From Deltaproteobacteria bacterium (lineage in GTDB: Bacteria; Myxococcota_A; UBA796; UBA2385), in NCBI GenBank assembly GCA_016792625.1, contig JAEUKK010000123.1, positions 1 to 64,000 on the forward strand: 64,000 nt of DNA, given 5' to 3'. Shown here piece by piece: positions 21,586-30,285 of the stretch (the first letter of the stretch is position 1; every line of letters starts with the position of its first letter). Made by a program: the position numbers and the translations under genes. The notes below the pieces were generated by a model. It saw nothing but the letters and a program-made list of their open reading frames with translations, was not told the DNA's origin and did not search any database.

Positions 21586-22386
21586 TCAGTCCTCGTCGCG
21601 CGCCGGGCGGGCCTTGGCCTTCCCTTTGCCTTTGCCCTTGCCGCCGCTGTTCCCGCTGGATGCTTCGCCGGCCACGGCCCGCCAGACCAGCTGGACCACC
21701 AGCCCGCCCGCGGCCAGGGCGCCGATCAAGCCGACCTCTTGGGGTTTGCCGGCGGCCCAGGCCACGCAGATCGCGCCGAGCACGGCGCCGATCAGGGGCA
21801 GCAGCCGCTCATAGAGCCGGGGGAAGAGCAGCAGGCCCACCGCACCGGCCACCGGCGCCCACCACCAGGGGGTCTCGCGCTGAAAGAGCAGGGGCGCAAC
21901 GGCGTGCACCACGCCGCTCACGATGACCGCGCCCACGAGGCGCACCGCCACCCGCTCGGCCACATGGCAAGCGAGCGCGCCGCCCGCGCCGAGCAGCAGC
22001 GCGAAGATGAGGGGCAGGGCGCCGCCGAGGCCGGACAAGAAGTGGTCGGCCAGCGCCACCCCCGCCAGGAAGCCCGGGGCGATGATCGCCACCCGGTAGA
22101 AGCGTGAGCCGGCGATCAGCAGCAGCAGGCCGAGCAGGCCGGCGAGGGCCCGCGGGTCGATCAGCTCGGCGGGCAGGCCCTGCTTGAGCTTGGCCAAGGA
22201 CCCGGGCAGCTCGACCGCCGCGGCCGGCGCGGCCCAGGCCAGCAGGCCCAGCGCGCCGGTGAGGGCCAGGGTCGCGCGGGGCGCCCAGAGCGACCGCGGG
22301 CGCGGGGTGGGGTCGAGGGGGAGCGGCTCTGGACTGGCGTGCAGCACGTCATCCTCACGGGGCGGGCGGGCGGTGGGCCGGGTCAT
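21586..22386 (-). CDS. Multi-pass membrane protein, possibly DUF4203/TMEM198-like
   Basis: This 266-residue protein starts with a hydrophilic Pro-rich segment of about 30 residues. Roughly seven hydrophobic segments follow between residues 40 and 240, including LAGLLGLLLLIAGSRFYR and ALPLIFALLLGAGGALA. A very basic tail ends it (Gly-Lys repeats, then KARPARDED). The pattern of a Gly-rich helix followed by a short Arg-Phe-Tyr turn resembles DUF4203 membrane proteins, but this is a weak impression. It is divergent from the gene at 22483, with GGCTAACC/GGTTAGCC in the shared upstream region. Confidence 0.6.
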   Translation of the reverse strand: MTRPTARPPREDDVLHASPEPLPLDPTPRPRSLWAPRATLALTGALGLLAWAAPAAAVELPGSLAKLKQGLPAELIDPRALAGLLGLLLLIAGSRFYRVAIIAPGFLAGVALADHFLSGLGGALPLIFALLLGAGGALACHVAERVAVRLVGAVIVSGVVHAVAPLLFQRETPWWWAPVAGAVGLLLFPRLYERLLPLIGAVLGAICVAWAAGKPQEVGLIGALAAGGLVVQLVWRAVAGEASSGNSGGKGKGKGKAKARPARDED

Positions 22387-22482
22387 CGCGCGGAGAGGCG
22401 GCCCGCCGGCCGCGCAGGTTAGCCGGCGGTGTGCGCGGGGGCCGCGGCGGGTCGAGCCGCGCCCCTTCACCCAGAGGTGCTT

Positions 22483-23277
22483 GTGGAACCCGTCACCATC
22501 GGCATCCTCCTCATGAGCACGCTCTGCTGCGGCTTATCGGCGGTGGCGATCCTCGCCGGCGCGGTGGTGCTGATCCAGCGCAGCCGGTCGAGCGGGCCCG
22601 CGGCGGCGCCGCGCGCTGCGCCGGCCTCCTCCGCAGAGGGGTCCAGAGAGGCGTCCAGCGGGTCCTCCACGCCCGCGGTCGCGGCGGCCCCCGCGGCGCG
22701 CCCGGTCGCGGTCCCCGGGCCCGGCCCGGCTAGCGCGCCGGTGGGCATGGGCCCGGTCGGCGCGCCCCCGCCGCTGCGGGCGCCCCCCTCTCTCGGCGCG
22801 CCCAGCCCCGCCCCGGCGCCGCCGCCCCGGCCGGCGGTGGGCGGCGCGCCGGCGCCCTCTCCCTTCGCCCCCGGCCCCGAGCAGCCGACGGGTACAACGT
22901 CCCGTGGGCCATTCTCACCGCCGCCCCGCCTGGGCGACAGCGAAGACGCGCCGACCACGGTCGCGGGCCCGACCAGCGGCGCGGCCTGGGCCGGCGGCCT
23001 GCGCGCGCCAGCGCCCTCGCACAGCGCGGTGCCCGACCCGGGCGCCGAGCCGACCACCCGGGTGCCCCGCCACCTGCCGCCCGCGCCCTCCGCGGGCCTG
23101 TCCACCTTGCCGCCACCGCCGGCGGCCCGCTCGGCCTCGCTCGACACACCCGAGCTGAGCCCCGGCGCCACGCTCATCCCGCCCGATGACCTCGCCGACT
23201 GGATCGCCGAGGGTGACGCCGACGAGACCATGCTGCTCGTCCGGCCCGATCTGGCGAAGAAGAAGCGCGACTACTGA
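22483..23277 (+). CDS. Single-pass membrane protein with long Pro/Ala-rich region
   Basis: Start is taken as GTG at 22483, shortly after CCAGAGG. The 264-residue product has one hydrophobic N-terminal segment (about residues 5-28, IGILLMSTLCCGLSAVAILA) and then more than 200 residues rich in Pro, Ala, Gly and Ser with no predicted fold. The last 40 residues become acidic and ordered (LIPPDDLADWIAEGDADETML) and end in KKKRDY. The C-terminal part could be a short interaction motif. I recognise no family. The consistent GC-rich third codon position supports a real gene. Confidence 0.55.
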   Translation: MEPVTIGILLMSTLCCGLSAVAILAGAVVLIQRSRSSGPAAAPRAAPASSAEGSREASSGSSTPAVAAAPAARPVAVPGPGPASAPVGMGPVGAPPPLRAPPSLGAPSPAPAPPPRPAVGGAPAPSPFAPGPEQPTGTTSRGPFSPPPRLGDSEDAPTTVAGPTSGAAWAGGLRAPAPSHSAVPDPGAEPTTRVPRHLPPAPSAGLSTLPPPPAARSASLDTPELSPGATLIPPDDLADWIAEGDADETMLLVRPDLAKKKRDY

Positions 23278-23382
23278 GCCGCCGCGCCGACGCCGGGCAG
23301 GGGGCCGGCGACGGCCCTGCCGCGGTGCGTGGCCTGGGGCCCGCCTACGCGGCGCAGCGGATCACGGGGACCACCCGCGTTC

Positions 23383-23409
23383 GGGGATGCGCTGCTCATC
23401 GTCATCCCC
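23383..23409. terminator. Possible bidirectional hairpin between convergent genes
   Basis: GGGGATG and CATCCCC form a 7-bp stem with a 13-nt loop, flanked by CGCG on both sides. There is no T-run. Confidence 0.3.
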
Positions 23410-23436
23410 ACGACGCGGGCCGCGCCGGTCGCCCGG

Positions 23437-23916
23437 TCAGAGGTCGCGGCTGCGGCGCTCGACCTGCTCGGCGTGGGTCTTGCACTCGACGCACTGGGTG
23501 GCGACCGGCCGGACCTTCAGGCGCTTGTAGGTGATCGGGCTGCCGCAGGTCTCGCAGACGCCGTACTCACCTTCGCCCATGCGCTCGAGCGCGCGGCCGA
23601 GCTTGTGGATCATGATGCGCTCGCGGCCGGCGAGGCGGAGCACGAACTCGCGGTCGGACTCGTCGCTGGCCACATCGACCGGGTCGGACTCGACCGGGCG
23701 GTCCTCGACGAGGTCCTTCACCGCGTCCTGGCCGCTCTTCATGAGGTGGTGCAGCTCGATGAGCAGCAGCTTGCGCAGGTCGGCGATCTCTTCCTGGCTG
23801 AGGTACTCGTCGGGCGGCAGCGTGGTCGCGTCGGCGGCGAGCAGCGCGGCGAACTCCGGGCCGAGGGCGATGGCGAGGGCGGCCTGCGCGGCGGTGTCGT
23901 TCGGGGCGGTGGACAT
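23437..23916 (-). CDS. DksA/TraR-type zinc-finger protein
   Basis: This 159-residue protein has the DksA layout: a helical coiled-coil N-terminal two-thirds and a C-terminal four-Cys zinc finger (CETCGSPITYKRL, then CVECKTHAEQ). The sequence GEYGVCETCG before the finger is characteristic of the family. DksA binds RNA polymerase through the secondary channel and, with ppGpp, adjusts transcription of ribosomal and stress genes. The coiled-coil tip region (KSGQDAVKD and following) differs from E. coli DksA, so its exact role (DksA, TraR or an auxiliary paralogue) is open. It is monocistronic and divergent from moxR. Confidence 0.85.
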   Translation of the reverse strand: MSTAPNDTAAQAALAIALGPEFAALLAADATTLPPDEYLSQEEIADLRKLLLIELHHLMKSGQDAVKDLVEDRPVESDPVDVASDESDREFVLRLAGRERIMIHKLGRALERMGEGEYGVCETCGSPITYKRLKVRPVATQCVECKTHAEQVERRSRDL

Positions 23917-24374
23917 GAGATCTCCGAGGTGCGGGCCCCTGTAGGGACCACGCGGGCGAGGTCAAGCGGGTCAGGCGGGCGCGGGGGACTTGGCGACGGG
24001 GGAGCGGTGATTAAGGCCGCCCGCCGTGGAGCCGGGCGGGCGATGCGGGGGCGCTCCCCGTGGGCGCGCGCGGCAGAGGGGCGCTTGTAGGCCAGTGGCG
24101 CGTGGGGTCAAGGCCCCGCGGCCCGCCCGCCGCTGGTGCGGGGCCCCGCGAGGCGGGCCGGGCGCCGGTCCGCGGCGCCAGGGGATGGGCAGCGCCGCGC
24201 AGGCCCGAGCTGCCGGGATCGGTCGGCGGCCGGGCCCGGGTGAGCGCCGCCGCCTCTGCTCTCCCGCTCCCCCCGCGCGGCGGGTCCCCGTTGGGCCGCG
24301 CCGATTATCTCTCCGCCCAGCGCCTGCCGAGGGCGCGGTCGGGAAAACTGCTCCCCCTCCTGCTCTGGTGCCCC
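23917..24374. other. 458-bp gap between dksA-like gene and moxR
   Basis: No gene is convincing here. The only AT-containing patch, GATTATCTC near 24304, could be a -10 element for the bat operon some 70 bases upstream of the GTG start. Otherwise the sequence is uniformly GC-rich. Confidence 0.4.
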
Positions 24375-25364
24375 GTGACGCAGCGCCCCCCGCTCTCTCA
24401 GATCGAGCCCCTGGTCCGCGAGGTCCACCCGATGCTCAGCGCGATCCGGGCCGAGGTCGGCCGGGTCGTGGTGGGCCAGCAGGCCATGATCGACCGGCTG
24501 CTCATTGGCCTGCTCTGCCGCGGCCACGTGCTGCTCGAGGGTGTGCCCGGCCTCGCCAAGACGCTGACCGTGCGCAGCCTCGCCGAGAGCTTGCACCTGC
24601 GCTTCTCGCGCGTGCAGTTCACGCCCGACCTGCTGCCCGGTGATGTGCTCGGCACCCAGATCTACGACCCGCGTGAGGGCGTCTTCCGCACGCACAAGGG
24701 CCCGATCTTCGCCAACATCGTGCTGGCCGACGAGATCAACCGCGCGCCGGCCAAGGTGCAGAGCGCCCTGCTCGAGGCCATGCAAGAGCGCCAAGTCACG
24801 CTGGGTGAGGCCACCCACAAGCTGCCCGACCCCTTCTTGGTGCTCGCCACGCAGAACCCGATCGAACAAGAGGGCACCTACCCGCTGCCCGAGGCCCAGG
24901 CCGACCGCTTCTTGCTCAAGGTCAAGGTCGGCTACCCCACGAAGGCCGACGAGCGCGCCATGCTCGAGCGCTCGACCGAGCCCGCCCCGGTGCTGCGCCC
25001 GGTCGCCGAGGCCGCGGCCCTGGCCCGGGGCCAAGAGGCCTGCCGCGCGCTCTTGATGGAGGGCGTGATCCGCGACTACATCGTCGATCTCGTGCACGCG
25101 ACCCGCAAGCCCAAGGACTATGGCCTCGATCTGGCCCGCTTCCTCGAGGTCGGCGCCAGCCCCCGCGCCACCCTCGCGCTCGAGCAGGCCGCCCGCGCCC
25201 ACGCGCTCATCGACGGCCGGGCCTACGTCACGCCCGACGACGTGAAGGCGATCGGCGCCGACGTGCTGCGCCACCGCGTGCTCCTGACCTGGGAGGCCGA
25301 GGCCGAGGGCCTCAGCGCCGAGGACCTCATCGCCAAGATCTTCGCTGGGGTCCGCACCCCCTGA
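24375..25364 (+). CDS. MoxR-family AAA ATPase (first gene of Bat operon)
   Basis: MoxR ATPases are chaperone-like AAA+ proteins that usually act with von Willebrand factor A (VWA) proteins. Walker A is [10 protein letters not shown], Walker [11 protein letters not shown], sensor 1 LATQNP, and the family stretch [14 protein letters not shown] is present. The likely start is GTG 24375 (329 residues), although ATG 24432 with GAGG upstream is also possible. The open frame extends to 24060 but that part is low complexity. It heads a seven-gene operon with DUF58 and VWA proteins, the classic MoxR partner set. Confidence 0.9.
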   Translation: MTQRPPLSQIEPLVREVHPMLSAIRAEVGRVVVGQQAMIDRLLIGLLCRGHVLLEGVPGLAKTLTVRSLAESLHLRFSRVQFTPDLLPGDVLGTQIYDPREGVFRTHKGPIFANIVLADEINRAPAKVQSALLEAMQERQVTLGEATHKLPDPFLVLATQNPIEQEGTYPLPEAQADRFLLKVKVGYPTKADERAMLERSTEPAPVLRPVAEAAALARGQEACRALLMEGVIRDYIVDLVHATRKPKDYGLDLARFLEVGASPRATLALEQAARAHALIDGRAYVTPDDVKAIGADVLRHRVLLTWEAEAEGLSAEDLIAKIFAGVRTP

Positions 25365-25473
25365 TTGACGCCGTGGGCGCTGTCCTCCGCGACGCGCCCG
25401 CGCTGAAGGACGTCCACGCCGGCTGCTGCACCGGCTCCCCCTCCGCCCGCCCGCCCGCCCCAAGGCCCCGCGC

Positions 25474-26343
25474 ATGCTCAGCGTCGAGGAGCTCCGGCAG
25501 ATCCGCCGGCTCCACATCCAGCTCAACCGCCGCGTCGACAGCCCCTTTGCGGGTGAGTACCGCAGCGCGTTCCGCGGCCAGGGCATGGAGTTCGAAGACG
25601 TCCGCCCCTACGCGCCGGGCGACGACGTGCGGCACATCGACTGGAACGTCACCGCCCGCACCGGCCAGCCCTTCGTCAAGCAGTTCCGCGAGGAGCGCGA
25701 GCTGACGCTGCTCCTGCTGCTCGACCTCTCGGGCTCGCTGCGGGTGGGCACTGGTGGCCGCGACGGCCGCACCGACAAGCGCCTGCAGCTCGCGCGCATC
25801 GCCGGCGCGCTGTCTTGGGCGGCGATCCGCAACGGGGATCGCGTGGGCATCATCACCTTCACCGATCAGGTCGAAGAGGTGCTGCCGCCCCGCAAGGTGC
25901 GCGGCCACGCCATGCGCGTGCTGCGGGCCGCCTTCGCCGCGCCGCCGGCCCGCCGCGGCACCGACCTGCCCGGGGCCCTGCGCCGCGCCCAGCAGCTGCT
26001 GCGCCGCCGCGCCGTGATCTGCGTGCTGAGCGATTTTCTCACCACGCGGCCCGCCGGCCCAGCCCTGCGCTTGCTCGCCGCCCGCCACCAGGTCAACGCC
26101 TTCCTCATGCACGACCCGCTGGAGCAGGGCCTGCCCCGCGGCACCGGCCTCATCGAGCTCGAGGACGCCGAGACCGGCGCGCGCCGGCTCATCGACGCCG
26201 CCGCCCTGCGCCCCGCCGCGCCTCTGGCCGAGCGTGTGCGCCAGCTGCAGCGCGACGGGGCCTTCTGCACCCCGGTCAGCACCGAAGACGACCCTTTTCA
26301 CCAGCTCCTCGCCCACTTTCGGCGGCTGGAGCGCCTGCGATGA
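25474..26343 (+). CDS. DUF58 domain protein of the Bat operon
   Basis: This 289-residue protein carries the DUF58 signature [19 protein letters not shown], followed by [21 protein letters not shown]. The last segment includes a VWA-like DLSGS metal site. The C-terminal half continues the VWA fold ([14 protein letters not shown]). DUF58 proteins nearly always follow moxR and are thought to be its clients or partners at the membrane. No membrane segment is visible here. Its stop overlaps the next start (ATGA), so expression is coupled. Confidence 0.9.
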   Translation: MLSVEELRQIRRLHIQLNRRVDSPFAGEYRSAFRGQGMEFEDVRPYAPGDDVRHIDWNVTARTGQPFVKQFREERELTLLLLLDLSGSLRVGTGGRDGRTDKRLQLARIAGALSWAAIRNGDRVGIITFTDQVEEVLPPRKVRGHAMRVLRAAFAAPPARRGTDLPGALRRAQQLLRRRAVICVLSDFLTTRPAGPALRLLAARHQVNAFLMHDPLEQGLPRGTGLIELEDAETGARRLIDAAALRPAAPLAERVRQLQRDGAFCTPVSTEDDPFHQLLAHFRRLERLR

Positions 26344-27407
26344 GCCGCGCCCGCCCCACCGCCGCGCTGGGCCTGCTGCTCGCCGCCTGCGGCCCGACCG
26401 CGGCCCCGCCTCCTCCGCCGGGGCCCGTGCACGTGGATCTCTCCGCCGCCGCCCGCTCGGTGCTGGCCGGTGAAGACGCTGCGCTGACCGTCGAGGTGGG
26501 CCTCGCCCCGGGCTGGAGCCTCGAGCTGGGGTCACCCGCCGCCGAGGGCTTCACGGTCGAACCCACGGGGGAGGAGGGCCCCACCAACGACCGCGGCCGG
26601 GCCACCCGCAGCCTGCGCTACCGCCTCTCGGGCGGGCCGGGCAGCGCGGTGGTGCGTCTGCCGCCGGCCACCGCCACCGGGCCGGCCGGTGAGCAGCTCC
26701 CCGTCGAGGTGCCGCCGCTGTTCATCGATCTCGGCGTGACGGGCCCGAGCGGCGGCCTCAGCGAAGAGCTCGCCCTGGCCCCGCCGCCCGCGGGCCCGCC
26801 CTGGGCGCTGATCGGCGGCGCTGGCGCGGCCCTCGCCCTCGTGGTGGGCGGCCTGCTGCTCGCCCGCCGTCGGCCCGCCCCGCCGCCGGTGCCCCTCAGC
26901 CCCGAACAAGAGGCCCGCCGCGCCTGGGCCGCCGCCCGCGCCGCCGGCCTCGACGACCACGCGCTGGCTTTTGCGCTGAGCGACGCGCTGCGACGCTTTT
27001 TGGAGCAGATCAGCGGCTGGCCGGCCACCGCGGCCACGCCCCGCGAGATCAACGCCTGGATCGCCGAGGTGGGCCTGCTCGACGCTGCGCTGCGCCCGCG
27101 GGCCGCCCGGGTGCTCGACGCCACCGACCGCCTCAAGTTCGCCCGGGATGGCGGCGGGGCCGGCTTCTTCGACCCGCTGGAAGAAGACCTTTTTGCGGTG
27201 ATCGCCGCGGCTTCGCGCCCCGCGCCTCTGCCGCCCGCGCCGGCTCCGGCTGCGCCTCCTCCTCCGGCCCCGTCCTCCGCCGCGAGCCTCCGCCGCCCCG
27301 CGACCACCACGGGGGTGCCCACAGCGGGCGCGCCCGGCGCCCCGCCCGAGGACCCGGCTGATCGCGACCCGCCCACCGACGGCAGCCCACCCTGGGGCGC
27401 CCCATGA
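26340..27407 (+). CDS. Lipoprotein/membrane protein of Bat operon (DUF4381-like)
   Basis: The ATG at 26340 overlaps the DUF58 stop and gives 355 residues. The N-terminus has a short signal with lipobox LAAC. An extracytoplasmic beta-rich domain (about residues 35-145) resembles the first domain of BatD. A transmembrane helix (WALIGGAGAALALVVGGLLL) follows near 165, then a cytoplasmic helical domain (EARRAWAAARAAGLDD to DATDRLKFARDGG). That arrangement of a TM helix followed by a RLKFA-type helical domain is typical of DUF4381 proteins in MoxR operons. The tail is Pro/Ala-rich. The assignment is by layout and context. Confidence 0.65.
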   Translation: MSRARPTAALGLLLAACGPTAAPPPPPGPVHVDLSAAARSVLAGEDAALTVEVGLAPGWSLELGSPAAEGFTVEPTGEEGPTNDRGRATRSLRYRLSGGPGSAVVRLPPATATGPAGEQLPVEVPPLFIDLGVTGPSGGLSEELALAPPPAGPPWALIGGAGAALALVVGGLLLARRRPAPPPVPLSPEQEARRAWAAARAAGLDDHALAFALSDALRRFLEQISGWPATAATPREINAWIAEVGLLDAALRPRAARVLDATDRLKFARDGGGAGFFDPLEEDLFAVIAAASRPAPLPPAPAPAAPPPPAPSSAASLRRPATTTGVPTAGAPGAPPEDPADRDPPTDGSPPWGAP

Positions 27408-28369
27408 TCGAGCTGCACAGCCCCCTTTGGCTGATCGCCCTGCCGCTCTGCCTCGCGCCCCTGCTGCGCCGCCGCGGCCGCGCCCCGGTGGCCAGCCTCG
27501 CCGCCCTGGCCGACCGCTGGACGCTGCGCCGCCTGCTCGCGCCCCTGCCCGAGCTGCTGCTCAGCGCCGCGCTGGTGTGCATGGTGCTCGCCCTCGCCCG
27601 GCCTCAAGAGATCAGCCGCACCCGCACCGTGAACCGCGAAGGCGTCGATATTCTGCTCGTGCTCGACACCTCGGGCTCGATGGAGGCCGAGGACTTTCAG
27701 CTCGAGGGGCGCCGGGTCAACCGCCTCGAGGCCGCCAAGCACACCATCGCCCGCTTCGCCGAGGGCCGCCCCGATGATCGTGTGGGGCTCGTTGTCTTCG
27801 GCGAAGAGGCCTTCACGCAGATCCCGCTGACCACCGACCACCGGGCCCTGCCGGGTTTTCTGCGCCAGGTGCAGCTCGGCATGGCCGGCGAGCGCGGCAC
27901 GGCGATCGGCGACGCGATCGCGGTGGCCAGCCAGCGGCTCAAGGCCCTGACCGCGCCCGAGAAGATCATGATCTTGCTCACCGATGGGCGCAGCAACGCC
28001 GGCCAGGTCGCGCCTCTGGCCGCCGCCGAGGCCGCCGCGGCCCTCGGCGTGCGGGTCTACACCATCGGCGTCGGCGGGGGTGGCGGCGGGCGCGGCATTT
28101 TGGGCATGTTCGGCGGCGGCGGCAGCGATCTCGACGAGCGCACCCTGCGGGCCATCGCCGAGCGCACCGGCGCCCGCTACTTCCGCGCCGACGACACCGA
28201 CGCCCTGCGCGAGGTCTACGCCACCATCGACGCGCTCGAGAAGAGCCCCGCAGAGGTCGAAGAGGTGGTCAACGCAGAGGAGCGCCACCACCCGCTCACC
28301 TTCGCCGCGCTCTGCCTGCTCGGGCTCTCGCTGCTCCTCTCTGAGACCGCCCTGCGGAGGCTGCCATGA
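27404..28369 (+). CDS. batA: BatA-like VWA-domain membrane protein
   Basis: The protein is 321 residues long with N-terminal hydrophobic segments (about 5-20 and 48-64), a periplasmic or cytoplasmic VWA domain and a C-terminal TM helix (LTFAALCLLGLSLLLS). The metal site DTSGSM in ILLVLDTSGSMEAEDF and the later conserved Thr and Asp (LLTDGRSN) are intact, so it should bind Mg. A Gly-rich insertion (GVGGGGGGRGILGMFGGGG) lies near residues 223-241. BatA was described in the Bacteroides aerotolerance operon. Starts and stops overlap on both sides (ATGA). Confidence 0.85.
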   Translation: MIELHSPLWLIALPLCLAPLLRRRGRAPVASLAALADRWTLRRLLAPLPELLLSAALVCMVLALARPQEISRTRTVNREGVDILLVLDTSGSMEAEDFQLEGRRVNRLEAAKHTIARFAEGRPDDRVGLVVFGEEAFTQIPLTTDHRALPGFLRQVQLGMAGERGTAIGDAIAVASQRLKALTAPEKIMILLTDGRSNAGQVAPLAAAEAAAALGVRVYTIGVGGGGGGRGILGMFGGGGSDLDERTLRAIAERTGARYFRADDTDALREVYATIDALEKSPAEVEEVVNAEERHHPLTFAALCLLGLSLLLSETALRRLP

Positions 28370-30285
28370 CCTTCGCCGATCCGGCCCGCCTGCAGCTCCT
28401 GTGGCTGCTGCTGCCTCTTCTCGGCTTCTTGGCATTGGTTTGGCGGGCCCGCCTGCGCGCCTTGGCCGCGCTGGGCGCCCTGCTTGGGGCCCGGGCCTCG
28501 ACCCACAGCCTGCGCAACCACCGCCTGCGCCTCGCTGCGGCGGCCCTCGCGGCGGGCCTGCTCATCTTCGCCCTGGCCGGCCCGCGGCTCGGCTTTCGAT
28601 GGCAGCAGGTCGTGCGCAAGGGCGTCGACATCGTCGTCCTGCTCGATGTGAGCCGCAGCATGGACGCCACCGACCTCAGCCCCAGCCGGATGGAGCGCGC
28701 GCGCCGCGAGCTGACCGATCTGACCGAGCTGCTGCGCGGAGATCGCGTCGGACTCGTTATCTTCGCCGGGGGCGCCTATCCCCGCCTGCCGCTGACCCTC
28801 GACTACGGCGTGCTGCGCTGGGCCGCCCGCGACAGCGCCACCTCGACCTTGTTGGCCCAAGGCAGCGATCTGGGCGCGGCGATCGACATGGGCGTGCAGC
28901 TCTTGGGCGGGGCCGAGGGTCTGGACGGAGGGGGCCCGGCGGACAAGGCCCTGATCATCCTCAGCGACGGGGAAGACCAAGAGGGAGAGGCCCGCGCCGC
29001 CGCCGAGCGCGCGGCGGCCGCGGGGGTCCGCATCTTTGCGCTGGGAGTCGGGACGCCGGAGGGCTCCCCTATCCCGCTGCCTGAGGGCGGTTTTAAGAAG
29101 GACGCGGGGGGTGAGGTGGTGCTCAGCCGCTTGGACGAGGGCCTGCTGACCGAGCTCGCGCGCATCGGGGGCGGCGCCTATGTGCGCTCGGCCGGTGGGA
29201 GCGCCGATATGCGCGCCATTTACGCCGACGAGCTGCGGGGCCGGCTCGACGGCGGGGCCGAGACCGCCACCGAAGAGAAGGTGTGGGACGAGCGCTTTCA
29301 ATGGCCGCTGGCCCTGGCCTTTGGCGCCCTGGTCGCCGCCTGCGCCCTGCCGCCGGGCCGCCTGCGCCTGCCCGGCCTCGCCCCCGGCCTGCTGTTCGGC
29401 GCTCTGCTGCTCGGGGGGCTCTCGGCCCGACCGCTGTGGGCGGCCGGCGAAGACGCCGCCGTGCAGTCACTTTTGCAAGAGCAGCTCGCCAAGCCCAACG
29501 ATCTGGGCGTGGCCGAGCGGCTGGGCGAGGCGCTCTATGCCGCGGGCCAGCACCGCCGCGCCCAAGAGGTTTTTGAGGGGGTCGCCGCCCGCAGCCCCGA
29601 CCCAGCCCAGCGGGCCCGCGCGGCCCATAACGCCGGCCTGAGCGCCTACAAAGGGGGTCGCCTGACCGCCGCCGAAGAGGCCTTCCGCCGCGCGGTGGAG
29701 CAGGCGCCGAGCGCGCAGGCCCAAAAGAACCTCGAGGCCGTGCAAAAGGAGATCGCGGCGCGCCTGTCCCAGCCCCCGCCGCAGCCCAAGCCGCCGCCCC
29801 AGCCGGGGGAGGAGGGCGAGGAGCAGCAGCCCCAGGACGGCCAACCCCAGGACGGCCAACCGCAGGAGGGCCAACCCCAGGACGGCCAGCCGCAGGAGGG
29901 CCAACCCCAGGACGGCCAGCCGCAGGAGGGGCAACCCCAGGACGGCCAACCCCAGGACGGCCAGCCGCAGGAGGGCCAACCCCAAGACGGCCAGCCCCAA
30001 GATGGCCAGCCCCAAGACGGTCGGCCCCAGAGCGGTGAGCCCGCCCGCCCGCACGACGGCACCCTTGACGGGGAGCGTGGAGCGCCACCTCCCGGCGCTG
30101 AGGGCAGCCCGCGCGAGCCCAGCGCTGACGACACGGGCGCGCCCCCAGGCGGGGCCGCCGCCGCCCCGGCCGCCGCCCCCGAGGGCATGTCCAAGGATGA
30201 GGCCGCCCGCCTCGTGGATAGTGTGCCTGAGGGCACTCCGCGCGTGCGGGCCAACCGCGACCGCGCGGCTGGGAGGGACTGGTGA
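28366..30285 (+). CDS. BatB/BatC fusion: VWA domain plus TPR and Gln/Pro-rich repeat
   Basis: This 639-residue protein joins what are often two genes. Residues 1-330 are BatB-like: two N-terminal hydrophobic segments, a VWA domain with DVSRSMDATDLSPSR, and a further hydrophobic segment (LALAFGALVAACALPPG) near 315. Around 350-460 there are tetratricopeptide-like helices (LGVAERLGEALYAAGQ, AHNAGLSAYKGGRLTAAEEAF) as in BatC. From about 465 it is low-complexity, including 14 near-identical five-residue Pro-Gln-(Asp/Glu)-Gly-Gln units. The C-terminus ends in RVRANRDRAAGRDW, like BatC tails. It overlaps the preceding and following genes by 4 bases. Confidence 0.85.
   Translation: MTFADPARLQLLWLLLPLLGFLALVWRARLRALAALGALLGARASTHSLRNHRLRLAAAALAAGLLIFALAGPRLGFRWQQVVRKGVDIVVLLDVSRSMDATDLSPSRMERARRELTDLTELLRGDRVGLVIFAGGAYPRLPLTLDYGVLRWAARDSATSTLLAQGSDLGAAIDMGVQLLGGAEGLDGGGPADKALIILSDGEDQEGEARAAAERAAAAGVRIFALGVGTPEGSPIPLPEGGFKKDAGGEVVLSRLDEGLLTELARIGGGAYVRSAGGSADMRAIYADELRGRLDGGAETATEEKVWDERFQWPLALAFGALVAACALPPGRLRLPGLAPGLLFGALLLGGLSARPLWAAGEDAAVQSLLQEQLAKPNDLGVAERLGEALYAAGQHRRAQEVFEGVAARSPDPAQRARAAHNAGLSAYKGGRLTAAEEAFRRAVEQAPSAQAQKNLEAVQKEIAARLSQPPPQPKPPPQPGEEGEEQQPQDGQPQDGQPQEGQPQDGQPQEGQPQDGQPQEGQPQDGQPQDGQPQEGQPQDGQPQDGQPQDGRPQSGEPARPHDGTLDGERGAPPPGAEGSPREPSADDTGAPPGGAAAAPAAAPEGMSKDEAARLVDSVPEGTPRVRANRDRAAGRDW
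29830..30039 (+). repeat. 15-bp coding tandem repeat, 14 units
   Basis: Fourteen consecutive 15-bp units encode PQDGQ or PQEGQ, with the last two diverging to PQDGR and PQSGE. Some neighbouring units are identical at the DNA level, so the copy number is probably variable between strains. Confidence 0.9.

Noticed and set aside
29830-30039. CRISPR-like array
   Set aside because: The repeat is 15 bp, directly tandem, in frame and without spacers, so it is a coding repeat. The Asp-Ala tracts at 21290 and 50378 were rejected for the same reason.
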